A stretch of 64,000 nt of DNA, taken from contig NZ_MVQB01000013.1 of NCBI RefSeq assembly GCF_002067035.1, positions 186,001-250,000 of the forward strand, given 5' to 3'. The stretch's first letter is position 1. Each line of letters starts with the position of its first letter. Shown here piece after piece: positions 9,238 to 17,627 of this stretch. The notes under the pieces are model-generated. The model searched no databases. It had not been told where the DNA came from and saw nothing but the letters and a program-made list of their open reading frames with translations. The position numbers and the translations under genes are program-made. This stretch comes from Methanoregula sp. PtaB.Bin085. GTDB lineage: Archaea > Halobacteriota > Methanomicrobia > Methanomicrobiales > Methanospirillaceae.

Positions 9238-9594
9238 AAGGCATCGTACAGGAAAAAAAGTCGGAAATATACCCTGATAAATGTTAGGAAATGATCCCGG
9301 AAAGAAGCCGGGGGCTGGTTCCGGTTGGTGCGGTATATCCCGTGGATCCACCGAACCCGGTGGGCCGTGCGGTACCGGCCGGGGTAAGCGGCCCGGTACG
9401 CGCACCCGGACAAGTCTCGCGGAAGAAAACGGGTTCGGTCGGCGGGCAGGGCACCATATCAGGTTTTTCTGCGGGCGACGGGATACCCGGGAAGATTTCC
9501 ATAATGAGCCCGGCCGGTCATTGCAGTATCATACCGGAACCACATGTGTTCCGGCTTCCGGGCAGGGTGGAAGTTCCGGATAGCGGGGGTCAGG
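9238..9594. other. Intergenic region with promoter for the transglutaminase gene
   Basis: No supported gene. On the minus strand, 9263-9287 reads as CATTTATCAGGGTATATTTC, a TATA-like element about 30-45 bases before the start at 9237. The rest is GC-rich and shows nothing I recognise; the open frames here on both strands have shadow-like compositions. Confidence 0.4.
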
Positions 9595-10119
9595 CTATGC
9601 CGGTTGCTGCCCCGAAACCCTGCCGATAAGGAAGAACAGGGCCTGGACGATGACGGCATTCAGGAGTGCTGTGCCGATGATGATGGGAAGGTATGCCGCG
9701 ATAAAGTTCCCGAACGTCCCGAACCGGGAAAGGATGGTGCCGAAGACGAAGACCGTTGCAACGGCAACGAATGCACAGCCGCTGACCAGCGTGGCGGTAC
9801 AGGTGGTGAACAGCGGGGCCAGGGCGCTGCCGTTCCCGTAGGATTCATACACGTGATGACAGGCATATGCCCCTGCCGGCCCGCTGATCAGGTTTGCCCA
9901 GGGAAAGATGGACCCGGGGATCAGCATCGACAAAAAGCCGCCGGCGATGCCGATGCCCAGTACCTCGTGGATTGAGGGCCTGAACAGGATGATCCCGAGG
10001 CAGAAGAACGCGGTGATCACATCCGGGGTAAGCAGCAGCCCGGGCAGGGAGAGGAGGTACTGCAGGAGCGTGCCTGCGGCCAGCAGGATTGCTATACCGG
10101 CACTGTCCCGTGTGTTCAT
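9595..10119 (-). CDS. TrpP/ECF S-component-like membrane protein
   Basis: This integral membrane protein of about 174 residues has five or six hydrophobic segments. The order of features, LLTPDVITAFFCLGIILFRP, then GIAGGFLSMLIPGSIFPWAN, then a C-terminal IIIGTALLNAVIVQALF, resembles the bacterial tryptophan transporter TrpP (YhaG). TrpP has the shape of an S-component of energy-coupling-factor transporters. The assignment is from memory of pattern, not from alignment. The start at 10119 (MNTRDSAG) is chosen over 10134 because GGTGG lies upstream with usable spacing, whereas at 10134 it would abut the start. No ECF ATPase gene is nearby. Substrate is therefore a guess. Confidence 0.6.
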   Translation of the reverse strand: MNTRDSAGIAILLAAGTLLQYLLSLPGLLLTPDVITAFFCLGIILFRPSIHEVLGIGIAGGFLSMLIPGSIFPWANLISGPAGAYACHHVYESYGNGSALAPLFTTCTATLVSGCAFVAVATVFVFGTILSRFGTFGNFIAAYLPIIIGTALLNAVIVQALFFLIGRVSGQQPA

Positions 10120-10292
10120 TGCTGTCACATCCACCCGGAAGAAAGAATATTCCTGCCGGCACCTGCCCCGGCTGTCCGGTTATTCCCGCATATGTCCCAT
10201 CCGATAATTCCGGGATCGGCACGCGGTTCCCCGATCCCACCGGTCCGTTGTGTCATGATAATTCCCTGTATGGAATATTGCCGGTGATATTC

Positions 10293-10653
10293 TTATTGGT
10301 TTGCCGCAGGCCCCGGGGAACCGTACGGGCGCGTTGGTCCGCCGGCAACGCTGGTGAGGGGTGCGGGCCGGATCATATTCCGCTTCCGAACGCCTGCCTC
10401 ATTCACCGGGACAAAGACTGTTACGATCGCTGCAAAGATCCAGAGCGCTGCAACGAGGGGGAGATGCACCGCGTTCCTGTACCCGGTAAACAGCACGACC
10501 ACAGCCCCGATCGCCGCGAGCCACGCAGGAACGATGATGAACTGCCCGCGGTTCCGGGCGATACCTTCGGGATGTCTTCGGATATCTTCTTTCCGGGGAG
10601 GATATTTCCCGTCGCGCCACCGCGGGCGCCCGCTTCACTTTCACCCGCCGCAA
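10293..10653 (-). pseudogene. Frameshifted small two-span membrane protein
   Basis: The minus strand encodes two clear membrane spans, QFIIVPAWLAAIGAVVVLF and PLVAALWIFAAIVTVFVPV, in one frame that runs from an upstream TGA to a stop at 10293. Before the spans this frame has no ATG, GTG or TTG. A basic N-terminus with a proper ATG at 10653 (MRRVKVKRAPAVARRE) lies in another frame. Joining the two near 10600-10630 gives a sensible basic N-terminus followed by RRHPEGIARNRGQ and the two spans. I therefore call one gene with a frameshift, or a sequencing error. The alternative is a shorter protein starting at the GTG at 10502, which would lack part of the first span. Family unknown. Confidence 0.45.
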
Positions 10654-10693
10654 TCCCCGGGTTCATCTGCTGTGCCGGTCACCTGATCGGTGT

Positions 10694-10906
10694 ATGGGAC
10701 GGACGTTCCTGAGTGTCCGGCAGGGCTCGAACATCATTGCGGAACGCTGGGAGCGCACAGCCCGGCGCACGAGGCACGGGAAGCACGCGAAGCGGATGGC
10801 AGAGCTGGCAAAGAAGTACGCGAGCGAGGGGTTCATGGGCTGCAACGACCCGCTGGAGTCGGTGCTCTTCTCCGCGTGCGTGGAACTGCAGAAAGCGGGT
10901 AAGTGA
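10694..10906 (+). CDS. Small conserved-looking archaeal protein
   Basis: This gives 70 residues, starting MGRTFLSVRQGSNIIAERWE and ending ESVLFSACVELQKAGK. It is helical and charged, with a basic middle section (RTARRTRHGKHAKRM) and an amphipathic C-terminus, and has no membrane span. The composition is protein-like and resembles small uncharacterised proteins of methanogens, as far as I recall. It faces the membrane-protein remnant upstream on the opposite strand, so the short gap between them may hold both promoters. Function unknown. Confidence 0.65.
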   Translation: MGRTFLSVRQGSNIIAERWERTARRTRHGKHAKRMAELAKKYASEGFMGCNDPLESVLFSACVELQKAGK

Positions 10907-10926
10907 TGGCACCCCGGGGGATATCC

Positions 10927-11590
10927 ATGCGAGGATACATGAGCGCAGAAGAAAAACCGGGACGCATGCAATTCTACCCGGCGTTCTGCTGTATCCTGCT
11001 CATCCTCCTGCTCTGTCCTGCCGGGTGCGACCGCCACTGCACCGTGTCCTGACGGGCCGGGGAATCCCCGGGATGGTATCACGCGCTCCCTCTCCCCGGC
11101 AGGACTGCCGGAACGGGTAACAACGCCCTCACCACCTGCACAGGATACTGCGGCCGCCATAACCCCGCCAATCCCCCTCATTCTGTCGGATGCAGACCGG
11201 CATGCAGCGGACAGTTGCGTTTTGTCGGAGAAGAACATCTCGGAGAGTGTTGCCCTGTTCATGGACAGTTGCATGGTAAGAACAATGCTCCGGGACGGCT
11301 GGACGATCCAAGGGCTGCGGTACGATCTTAACCTTCTCGGCAGCAGGTGCCGCCAGAGTTCACACCAGTATGCATCGCGGAACTGCGACTGGTGCGCGGA
11401 CGGCGGGCCGGTGCTTGTTCTCGGGTACCACGGTATCATGGAAGCCGAACTGATGGCACACCTGGAGGACAGAACGGTATCCCATCTTGGTGCAACACTT
11501 CCGCAGGATTCAGGATCGATCTCACATGGTAATTCAACGAGTGTAATCTTCCGGAACGGGACTGTCCTGTACACATTCCCTGACTGCTGA
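10927..11590 (+). pseudogene. Frameshifted lipoprotein of unknown function
   Basis: A first frame from 10927 (internal ATGs at 10939 and 10966) encodes a classic lipoprotein signal, MQFYPAFCCILLILLLCPAG then C, and stops at 11052. Shifting by one base immediately after the lipobox Cys gives TATAPCPDGPGNPRDG and then a Pro-rich linker that runs open to 11590. The distal part includes SESVALFMDSCMVRTMLRDG and ends TVLYTFPDC. A lipoprotein signal followed by a Pro/Thr linker is the normal layout, so one gene with an extra base near 11024-11030 is the best reading. The C-terminal domain has several Cys residues but no family I recognise. It could be a sequencing error rather than true decay. Confidence 0.55.
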
Positions 11591-11666
11591 GAGGTCCGTT
11601 TTCCCGGGAGGACCCGGGATATAACGGGAAGAAACCTATTATCCCTTCGTGAATATATCCTCCCGT

Positions 11667-11915
11667 ATGATACCCGCCACAGCGGATGTTCCCCCGGATA
11701 CGGAAGAGAACCGGGAGATCTGCAGGAAGTACTGCACGATCTGCCCGACGTACAAGGCGAACCACCTTGAGCAGCACGAGCCGGACGTGCTCTTCTGCAC
11801 ACGGGGACGGTCGTCCTGCCCCGACAAGAAAGAAGTCCGGTGCTTCTGCCTGGGCTGCGAGCTCTTTCTCAAGTACCACCTCCGGCTCGCGTACTACTGC
11901 ACGAAAGGCCGGTAA
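11667..11915 (+). CDS. Cys-rich DUF2769-like protein
   Basis: This 82-residue protein starts at the ATG at 11667 (MIPATADVPPDTEENREICR). It carries a Cys pattern CRKYCTICPTY, then LFCTRGRSSCP, then VRCFCLGCELF and YYCTKGR. The arrangement, with CPTY and FCTRG(R/K)S, resembles the archaeal DUF2769 family, which probably binds a metal or an iron-sulfur cluster. An upstream in-frame start at 11649 is possible but adds six residues of no value. It stands alone between opposite-strand or decayed genes. No catalytic function can be assigned. Confidence 0.7.
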   Translation: MIPATADVPPDTEENREICRKYCTICPTYKANHLEQHEPDVLFCTRGRSSCPDKKEVRCFCLGCELFLKYHLRLAYYCTKGR

Positions 11916-12085
11916 GCGCCGGGGACAGATGGGGAACGGCGCTTTTTCAGATCCGGACAGGAACCGTATCGCCATTCTGCAGCATGTCCTGCAAGCCGGC
12001 AGGTGTACTCTCTTCTCCGTACGGGGAGTACCCTGCCCGGGACGGTATGCCATGTATTGTTTGCGTACAGCAAATTCTTACGATA

Positions 12086-12727
12086 TCACTCTGTGCGTGT
12101 CTCCGCCGGGATGACCCGGAAGATGACAAACACGGCAAGGAGAAATCCGGTCCCCACGAACCCGGTCACGAACGGCACGAGCCACAGCAGGAGAGCGCCC
12201 GTAAAGGTGTCAGTGCGGGCATCCTCCGGGTTCGCCGGGTCGTAGAGCACGGTTACCTCGTCCCCGGCACTCCAGGCCGGAGGGCTGCTGCCCTCGGGAA
12301 TCTTCACGGTATGGTTCCGCCCGCCGCTGTCCGTGAACGCGACAACGGGATAAGAATAGACCGTATCCTCATCGATCTCCTCCACCGTCTTCACCACGAT
12401 GCCAGGTGCCCGTTCCTCAATGCCCGACCTGGTGAAGGCATCGTACGATGAGATTGCTGCAACAAGCAGCATGATTATGGCGATGGAACCGAATGCCAGG
12501 AGAAAGATCGTCCGCGTGCGTGCTGTATCCCCCGCCAATGCGGATGGGCCGGTGCCTGCCCCAGATACCCCTCCGAAGTCCCGTGCGGCCGGATCGCTGA
12601 GCATCGTGGACAGCACGGCCCGGTCCGATTCGTCCGGAACGTCTTCGATCCTCGCGTACAGGGCCCCGTTGACCTCGAACAGCACCGAACCGTCCTTCTT
12701 CCGGTTGACAGAATAGTTCTTCTCCAT
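12086..12727 (-). CDS. DUF3592-like membrane protein
   Basis: This 213-residue protein has a cytoplasmic N-terminal region that looks like a short protein-expression module (SVLFEVNGALYARIEDVP). Two membrane spans bracket a soluble domain: TIFLLAFGSIAIIMLLVAAI at about 72-92 and LLLWLVPFVTGFVGTGFLLA near the C-terminus. The inter-span domain contains YSYPVVAFTDSGGRNHTVKI and GDEVTVLYDPANPEDAR, the hallmark of the DUF3592 family (V-x-Y-D-P-x-x-P). Members are widespread and uncharacterised. The ATG at 12727 is the only reasonable start. The next gene on this strand is the VOC remnant whose start lies 548 bases further along, so no operon is evident. Confidence 0.75.
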   Translation of the reverse strand: MEKNYSVNRKKDGSVLFEVNGALYARIEDVPDESDRAVLSTMLSDPAARDFGGVSGAGTGPSALAGDTARTRTIFLLAFGSIAIIMLLVAAISSYDAFTRSGIEERAPGIVVKTVEEIDEDTVYSYPVVAFTDSGGRNHTVKIPEGSSPPAWSAGDEVTVLYDPANPEDARTDTFTGALLLWLVPFVTGFVGTGFLLAVFVIFRVIPAETRTE

Positions 12728-12799
12728 GCCGGTTCTCCGGATTCCGTTATTCGCGATCTGGTCTTGATTTTCGCATGACCTGCAGGATTTGTGCCCGGG

Positions 12800-13275
12800 T
12801 CATTTCCCCTTGTATGCCCTCGTCAGCGCACCGATATCGGGCTTTGCCATCGGCAGCATCGCCTTCATCACCCGTGCGGCCATCTCCGGATCCGGGTCAC
12901 CGGGCATGCGGGTAATTGCAGATGGGATGATCTGCCATGATACGCCGAACCGGTCCTTCAGCCGCCCGCAGCGCTGCTCTTTGCCGCCGTTCGAGAGCCG
13001 TTCCCAGTACCGGTCGATCTCCTTCTGGTTCCTGCAGTTTACGGCAAACGATACCGCCTGCGAGAACGGTATCCCGGGGCTGCCGTTCAGGGCAACAATG
13101 TCATGTCCCGCCACCCGGAATGCTGCGGCCATGACCCCCCCACTTCCTGCCCGGGTCCTTCCCTGCCGTACCGGGTAATACGGCGCATCTTCCCTTTCCT
13201 GAAGACAGAGCAGTAAAACTCTGCCGCCTCTTCTGCCTGGTTATCGAACCAGAGAAACGGTACGACCTTCTGCAT
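12800..13275 (-). pseudogene. PhnB/VOC-family protein, frameshifted at a C7 run
   Basis: Two frames together make one typical PhnB-like (glyoxalase/VOC superfamily) protein. The first, from the ATG at 13275, reads MQKVVPFLWFDNQAEEAAEF and continues to ITRYGREGPGQEVGG. The second starts in AAAFRVAGHDIVALNGSPG and runs to DIGALTRAYKGK at 12800, with the family's CGRLKDRFGVSWQIIP. The frames meet at a run of seven C (plus strand 13135-13141); one more base there would restore the gene. In related proteins a residue such as VM follows this point, consistent with an eight-base run. Either a true frameshift, a slippage site, or a sequencing error explains it. Members bind small molecules and some are methyltransferase-like in annotation only. 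Confidence 0.75.
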
Positions 13276-13382
13276 GATTACCGGATATCCGGCAGAATAT
13301 AAAACAGCGATCATAGATACAAACACCGGTGCCGGGTACCCGGGGCACGCCTGCCGTTGCAGGACTCGTTTTTCCTCGGGGA

Positions 13383-13598
13383 TTATATCTCTGTCTCCGG
13401 ATCAACTGTGTCGAACTTTCCCTTGTCGTTGAGACCCTGCAGTGCAGCCAGGACCCGCACTGCCGGCATCCGGCACGAACGGGCAAGCCGCTTCACGAAC
13501 CCCTCATAGAGCGCGGGAGGGATCTGGTGCGGTTCCGTGTCCAGCCGGAGCAGCTCGTGCAGCACCACCTCCTCATCCGGTGTCAGTGGCTCGTCCAT
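13383..13598 (-). CDS. Small acidic helical protein
   Basis: This frame gives 71 residues, starting MDEPLTPDEEVVLHELLRLD and ending GKFDTVDPETEI. It is predicted to be helical and soluble, with no Cys or membrane span. The central part, ALYEGFVKRLARSCRMPAVR, looks like a short helix-turn-helix or protein-binding region, but I cannot name a family. A clear ribosome-binding sequence GGGTG lies six bases before the ATG, on a poly-A-rich upstream stretch that could be the promoter. Function unknown. Confidence 0.65.
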   Translation of the reverse strand: MDEPLTPDEEVVLHELLRLDTEPHQIPPALYEGFVKRLARSCRMPAVRVLAALQGLNDKGKFDTVDPETEI

Positions 13599-13718
13599 AC
13601 TACACCCTTTTTTTGTACTATTATAAAACCGGCATATCCGTATCCTGCATTTTTTCCCGTGCCGGAAACGGAAACCTGCGCGGAATGATGTGCCGGCAGA
13701 GGTGTCACCACGGCCCGT

Positions 13719-14288
13719 TCACCGGTTCCCGGTATCCCCCGTCTGCAATGGCGGCACCTTCTGCTGCCAGCCCTTCAGGTTCCTGTGGAACTTCACGCAG
13801 GCAAAGACAAGGATCAGGATGCCCAGCCCGATGATGAACGTCCCCCAGTTGAGGGGGCCGGCCGGCGTGAACACGTACAGGGCCAGCATCAGGACGAACC
13901 CGCACAGGACCGTGACGACGCCAAGGGCCAGGATCTTCCACAACCCCATAAGGATGAAGAGGGCAAGCAGGATCCCTTCCCAGCTGTTCAGCCGGATCCC
14001 CGCAAACCCGGCCCAGGCCTTCTCCCGGTATTCTTCCCACACGTTCTCCGGCATACACGCGACAGCAAGCGCTATTCCGATCGGCACGATGATCAGGTCG
14101 TCGAGGTACCCGAAGAAGGGAATGAAATCCGGGATGAGATCGATGGGGCTGAGTGCGTAGACCACGGTCAGGACGATGATGGCCTTTGCGTACCACGGGA
14201 TCCGCGGGTCGTTCCTTGCAAGGTAGAGCGCATAGACATCGCTCATGATCCGCTCGGCCCGCTGCCGGAACGATTCGAACGAGTCCAT
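13719..14288 (-). CDS. DUF1232 (YkvA-type) membrane protein
   Basis: This 189-residue protein carries the DUF1232 core WYAKAIIVLTVVYALSPIDLIPDFIPFFGYLDDLIIVPI, whose signature is SPIDLIPDFIP followed by DD. After it come two or three further membrane spans (LLALFILMGLWKILALGVVT; FIIGLGILILVFACVKF). DUF1232 proteins are uncharacterised membrane proteins, widespread in prokaryotes. The ATG at 14288 follows GGTGAGG ten bases upstream; a start at 14306 would add MVRNRA. The gene runs divergently from the NHEJ operon and shares its 135-base upstream region. Confidence 0.8.
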   Translation of the reverse strand: MDSFESFRQRAERIMSDVYALYLARNDPRIPWYAKAIIVLTVVYALSPIDLIPDFIPFFGYLDDLIIVPIGIALAVACMPENVWEEYREKAWAGFAGIRLNSWEGILLALFILMGLWKILALGVVTVLCGFVLMLALYVFTPAGPLNWGTFIIGLGILILVFACVKFHRNLKGWQQKVPPLQTGDTGNR

Positions 14289-14423
14289 GGCCCGATTCCT
14301 CACCATCCGGTTGATTGCTGATGGGAGAAAAAGGAGAGTACTCTGCCTTCGGTCTGCCCGGAGCCAACTGTCACCGCAGGATTTAGCGAAACACTTTTTG
14401 GCGGGTACCGGCAACATCCCGTG

Positions 14424-15308
14424 ATGGCACCCCAACCGGATCCCGGCATGGTACTCCGCGACCTCACACGGGTGAGGCTGACAAACCTGGACAAGATCCT
14501 GTACCCGGCAGCCGGGATCACCAAAGCGGACGTGCTCACGTATTACGTCCGCGCGGCCCCCCGCCTCCTCCCGTTCCTGCACAACCGCCCGCTGACCATG
14601 CACCGTTTCCCGGACGGGGCCGGCGGCCCGGGATTCTTTGAGAAGGATGCGCCGGCCGGCACACCGGACTGGGTGGAGACCTTCACCCGCAGAGCGGAGA
14701 CTGCCGGGCGGGACGTCCGCTACGTGCTCTGCAACAACCTCGACACCCTGATCTGGCTCGGAAACCTCGCATCGCTCGAGATCCATACAGCCCTTGCTGC
14801 AGCCCCCGCGTACGAGACCCCCGACCTGCTGCTCTTTGATATCGACCCGGAGCCCCCGCTCACTTTTGACGATGTCGTTTCCGTTGCCCATATCGTCCAC
14901 GGGCAGCTGGAGAACCGCGGCCTTCGCCCGTACGTCAAAACCTCGGGAAAGAAGGGTGTGCATATCGTGGTTCCGCTGGTTCCCGGCCTGTCCTTCTCCC
15001 GGGTCAGGGATTTTGCGCACGGGATAGGCAAGGCGATCGCCCGTGACACCCCGCAGGTGGTCTCCGAGTTCCCGCACTCCCGTGAGCCGGGAACAATCTT
15101 TATCGACTACCTCCAGAATTCCCATGGCAAAACCATGGTGGCTCCGTGGAGCCTCCGGGCAACCCCCCTGGCGACCGTTTCCGTCCCGGTCCGGTGGGAC
15201 GAGCTGAAAAAAGGGGTATGTCCCGAAGTTTTTAATATAAAAACCGTGCTTTCAAGACATGAAGATCCCTGGAGCGATATCTTCCATGACCGGCAGAAAA
15301 TCACCTGA
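14424..15308 (+). CDS. ligD-Pol: LigD polymerase domain (NHEJ primase-polymerase)
   Basis: This 294-residue stand-alone protein is the polymerase module of bacterial LigD. In bacteria this archaeo-eukaryotic primase-type enzyme fills gaps with ribonucleotides at double-strand breaks. Seen in the sequence are the metal-binding Asp pair (Asp139 and Asp141 in LLFDIDPEP), the third Asp228 in GTIFIDYLQN, and the nucleotide-binding stretch VKTSGKKGVHIVVP (residues 171-184). The N-terminal NLDKILYPAAGITKAD is also typical. The gene begins an operon: its 3' end overlaps the Ku frame by about 50 bases, and Ku overlaps the ligase gene. The ATG at 14424 is preceded directly by GTG (14421), and either could be used. 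The C-terminus ends in the family-like DPWSDIFHDRQKIT. Confidence 0.92.
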   Translation: MAPQPDPGMVLRDLTRVRLTNLDKILYPAAGITKADVLTYYVRAAPRLLPFLHNRPLTMHRFPDGAGGPGFFEKDAPAGTPDWVETFTRRAETAGRDVRYVLCNNLDTLIWLGNLASLEIHTALAAAPAYETPDLLLFDIDPEPPLTFDDVVSVAHIVHGQLENRGLRPYVKTSGKKGVHIVVPLVPGLSFSRVRDFAHGIGKAIARDTPQVVSEFPHSREPGTIFIDYLQNSHGKTMVAPWSLRATPLATVSVPVRWDELKKGVCPEVFNIKTVLSRHEDPWSDIFHDRQKIT

Positions 15309-16194
15309 ATCCCCGCCGCCAGCAAAGCAGGCCTCGCACGGAAAGAGATCCCCGGTAACAAAACCCGCGTCTATGGTGAAGACGGAGCACCTGCCGGCCG
15401 GCGGGGAGGAGCACGGGGCACAACCCGGTCGCGCCTTCTGGAGCGGGAGCATCACCATCGGCCTTGTGAACGTCCCGGTCCGGCTGCACACGATGGTCCG
15501 CGATCGCTCGTTTGCGTTCCGGCTCCTCCACCGCGACGACGGCCAGCCCCTGAAGTACGACAGGGTCTGCTCCCGCGACGGGAAGGTCGTGCCGTGGTCG
15601 GAGACCGTGAAAGGCTACGAGATCCGGAAGGGCGAGTTTTTGGTCTTCGAACCTGATGAGCTGAAGGCGATCCTTCCCGAATCGGACCGGAAGATCCGGA
15701 TCGATAAATTCGTGTACTATCTCTCGCTCGATCCGGTGTACTTCGACAGCTCGTTCATCCTCGTCCCCGACCGGAGCGAGGAGGCGTACGGCCTGCTCCT
15801 TGCTGCCCTGCAGGACCTTGGCCGGGCCGCGGCCGGAACCATCACGCTCCGGACCAAGGAGTACCCGGCCATTGTGCACGTGTACGACGGCGCCCTTGTC
15901 CTCACCACCCTCCGCCATGCTGACGAGGTCATCCCGCCGCACGCGTTTTCGATCCTGCCGGAACTCCCGGTTCCCAAAGCTGCGGAGCTTGCGCTTGCAA
16001 AGAAGATCGTTACCGATCTCTCGGGAGATTTCTCCATCAACGACTACCCGGATCGCTACCGTGAAGCGGTGCTGGCGCTTGTGCACAAGAAACTTGCCGG
16101 CGAAAACATCGTATACGAGGAACCGCATCCCGGGCAGGCAAAGGAGCTGATGCAGGCCCTGCAGGAGACCATTGCAACCCTTGCGAAGAAATGA
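15259..16194 (+). CDS. ku: Prokaryotic Ku protein (NHEJ end binding)
   Basis: Ku forms a homodimeric ring on broken DNA ends and recruits LigD. The core begins at AFWSGSITIGLVNVPVRLHT, nearly the textbook Ku opening, and continues through VCSRDGKVVPWSETVKGYEI, FEPDELKAILPESDRKIRID and the barrel region YYLSLDPVYFDSSFILVPDR. The C-terminal part is short and helical (EPHPGQAKELMQALQETI). The frame from 15259 gives 311 residues with a basic extension (TGRKSPESPPPAKQASHGKR) before the core; starts at 15286 or 15373 are also possible. A TATA-like run TTTTTAATATAAAAA at 15229-15243, inside the polymerase gene, sits just before 15259 but also encodes the family residues FNIK. The stop codon overlaps the ligase start (ATGA). 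Confidence 0.95.
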   Translation: MKIPGAISSMTGRKSPESPPPAKQASHGKRSPVTKPASMVKTEHLPAGGEEHGAQPGRAFWSGSITIGLVNVPVRLHTMVRDRSFAFRLLHRDDGQPLKYDRVCSRDGKVVPWSETVKGYEIRKGEFLVFEPDELKAILPESDRKIRIDKFVYYLSLDPVYFDSSFILVPDRSEEAYGLLLAALQDLGRAAAGTITLRTKEYPAIVHVYDGALVLTTLRHADEVIPPHAFSILPELPVPKAAELALAKKIVTDLSGDFSINDYPDRYREAVLALVHKKLAGENIVYEEPHPGQAKELMQALQETIATLAKK

Positions 16195-17627
16195 CGGACT
16201 GTCCCCGTTTTCAGCCGATGCTTGCCGCAACTGCCCCGGCCCCGTTCAGCGGCGACGGCTGGCTCTTTGAGATCAAGTGGGACGGTGTACGGGCGATCGC
16301 GCATGTGGGGCAAAGATTCACCCTATGGAGCCGGAGCGATGCTGACCTGACGGAAAAGTTCCCGGAACTCGCGGAGCTCCAGACCCTCGCGCCCGGAACG
16401 GTGCTCGATGGAGAGATCGTGGTGATGAGCGGCGGCAAACCCGACATGCAGGCCCTCCTGACGCGACTGCAGGGGCGTGCGCCGGGCGCCGGTGCGCCGG
16501 CCGTTACCTACCTTGTGTTCGATATCCTCTGCCGCGGCGGGAAAGACCTGACCCGGCTGCCGCTTGCGGAACGACAGCGTATCCTCCGGGATGCCGTGCG
16601 GGAAGGCCCCCACATCGTGATCTCGGAGCCCGTCCCGGGGAACGGGGAGGAGTATTACCGCGCTGCGGTTGCCCGGGGGCTCGAGGGGATCATGGCGAAG
16701 CGGGCGGACAGCCCGTACGAACCGGGCGTGCGGAGCGGAGCATGGCTGAAGATCAAGGTGACAAAGACCTGCGACTGCATCATCGCGGGATATACGCCGG
16801 GAAGGGGCGGGCGCAGCCCGGCCTTTGGTGCGCTGATCCTCGGCCTGTACGACCGGGGAACGCTGGTTCCGGCCGGGAAGGTCGGGACCGGATTCTCTGA
16901 CCGGCTGCTCAGTGGGCTGATGCAGTTGTTCGCTCCTCTCGTTGTGCCGGAGCCGCATTTTCCCGGGTTCCATTCATCAACAGTCTGGCTGGATCCGGTC
17001 CTGGTCTGCGAGGTGGGATACCTTGCCGTGACAAAGGACCGGAGACTCCGGATGCCCCGCTTCGTCCGCATGCGGGACGACAAGCCGGCCGCAGCCTGCA
17101 CAACGGACCAGCTCGCGGGACCGGCAACGGCCCGTCCTGCAGGCCGGGTGCAGACGCACACGACACCGCAGAAGACGGTAAGAAACGGACTGAGGACCTA
17201 TCATGAGAAACGGAATTTTTCTGTCACACCTGAACCGGCGGGGGCGCCCGGCATAAGCGGCAGCCGGTTTGTCATCCAGGAGCACCACGCCCGCCACGTG
17301 CATTACGACCTGCGGCTGGAGCGCGACGGCGTGCTGAAGAGCTGGGCCGTGCCCAGGGGTATCCCGGAGATCCCGGGAGAGAAGCATCTTGCGGTCGCTG
17401 TCGAGGACCACCCGATCGAGTACGCATCATTCGAGGGCGAGATCCCGAAGGGAGAGTACGGGGCCGGCACGGTCACCATCTGGGATTCCGGGACGTACGA
17501 GACAAAGCACTGGGACGATACGAAGATCGAGGTCCGGCTCCGCGGGAAACGGCTGGACGGGATGTACGTGCTGGTGAAGTTCAGGCGTGCGGGAGACAAG
17601 GACTGGCTGCTGTTCCGGGGAGCGTGA
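16191..17627 (+). CDS. ligD-Lig: LigD ATP-dependent ligase fused to phosphoesterase (LIG-PE)
   Basis: This 478-residue enzyme should seal ends in NHEJ. Residues about 5-310 are an ATP-dependent DNA ligase: Lys29 in the nucleotidyl motif EIKWDGVRA, VLDGEIVVM (motif III region), GIMAKRADSPYEPGVRSGAW and WLKIKVT (motifs IV and V). Next comes a linker, then a 3'-phosphoesterase domain at about 345-478. Its conserved metal and catalytic residues are all visible: HHARHVHYDLRLE, SWAVPRGI, VEDHPIEYASFEGEIPKGEYGAG and TIWDSGTYE. In well-known bacterial LigD proteins the phosphoesterase lies N-terminal to the ligase; here it is C-terminal. Its ATG overlaps the Ku stop by one base (ATGA), so translation is probably coupled. 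Confidence 0.93.
   Translation: MTDCPRFQPMLAATAPAPFSGDGWLFEIKWDGVRAIAHVGQRFTLWSRSDADLTEKFPELAELQTLAPGTVLDGEIVVMSGGKPDMQALLTRLQGRAPGAGAPAVTYLVFDILCRGGKDLTRLPLAERQRILRDAVREGPHIVISEPVPGNGEEYYRAAVARGLEGIMAKRADSPYEPGVRSGAWLKIKVTKTCDCIIAGYTPGRGGRSPAFGALILGLYDRGTLVPAGKVGTGFSDRLLSGLMQLFAPLVVPEPHFPGFHSSTVWLDPVLVCEVGYLAVTKDRRLRMPRFVRMRDDKPAAACTTDQLAGPATARPAGRVQTHTTPQKTVRNGLRTYHEKRNFSVTPEPAGAPGISGSRFVIQEHHARHVHYDLRLERDGVLKSWAVPRGIPEIPGEKHLAVAVEDHPIEYASFEGEIPKGEYGAGTVTIWDSGTYETKHWDDTKIEVRLRGKRLDGMYVLVKFRRAGDKDWLLFRGA

Noticed and set aside
13719-15125. 468-codon minus-strand frame
   Set aside because: Only the last 189 codons are the DUF1232 gene; the rest is the antisense of the LigD polymerase gene.
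15229-15243. TTTTTAATATAAAAA as an internal promoter for Ku
   Set aside because: It encodes the conserved LigD polymerase residues VFNIK, and the operon overlap already explains expression. It cannot be excluded without transcript data.
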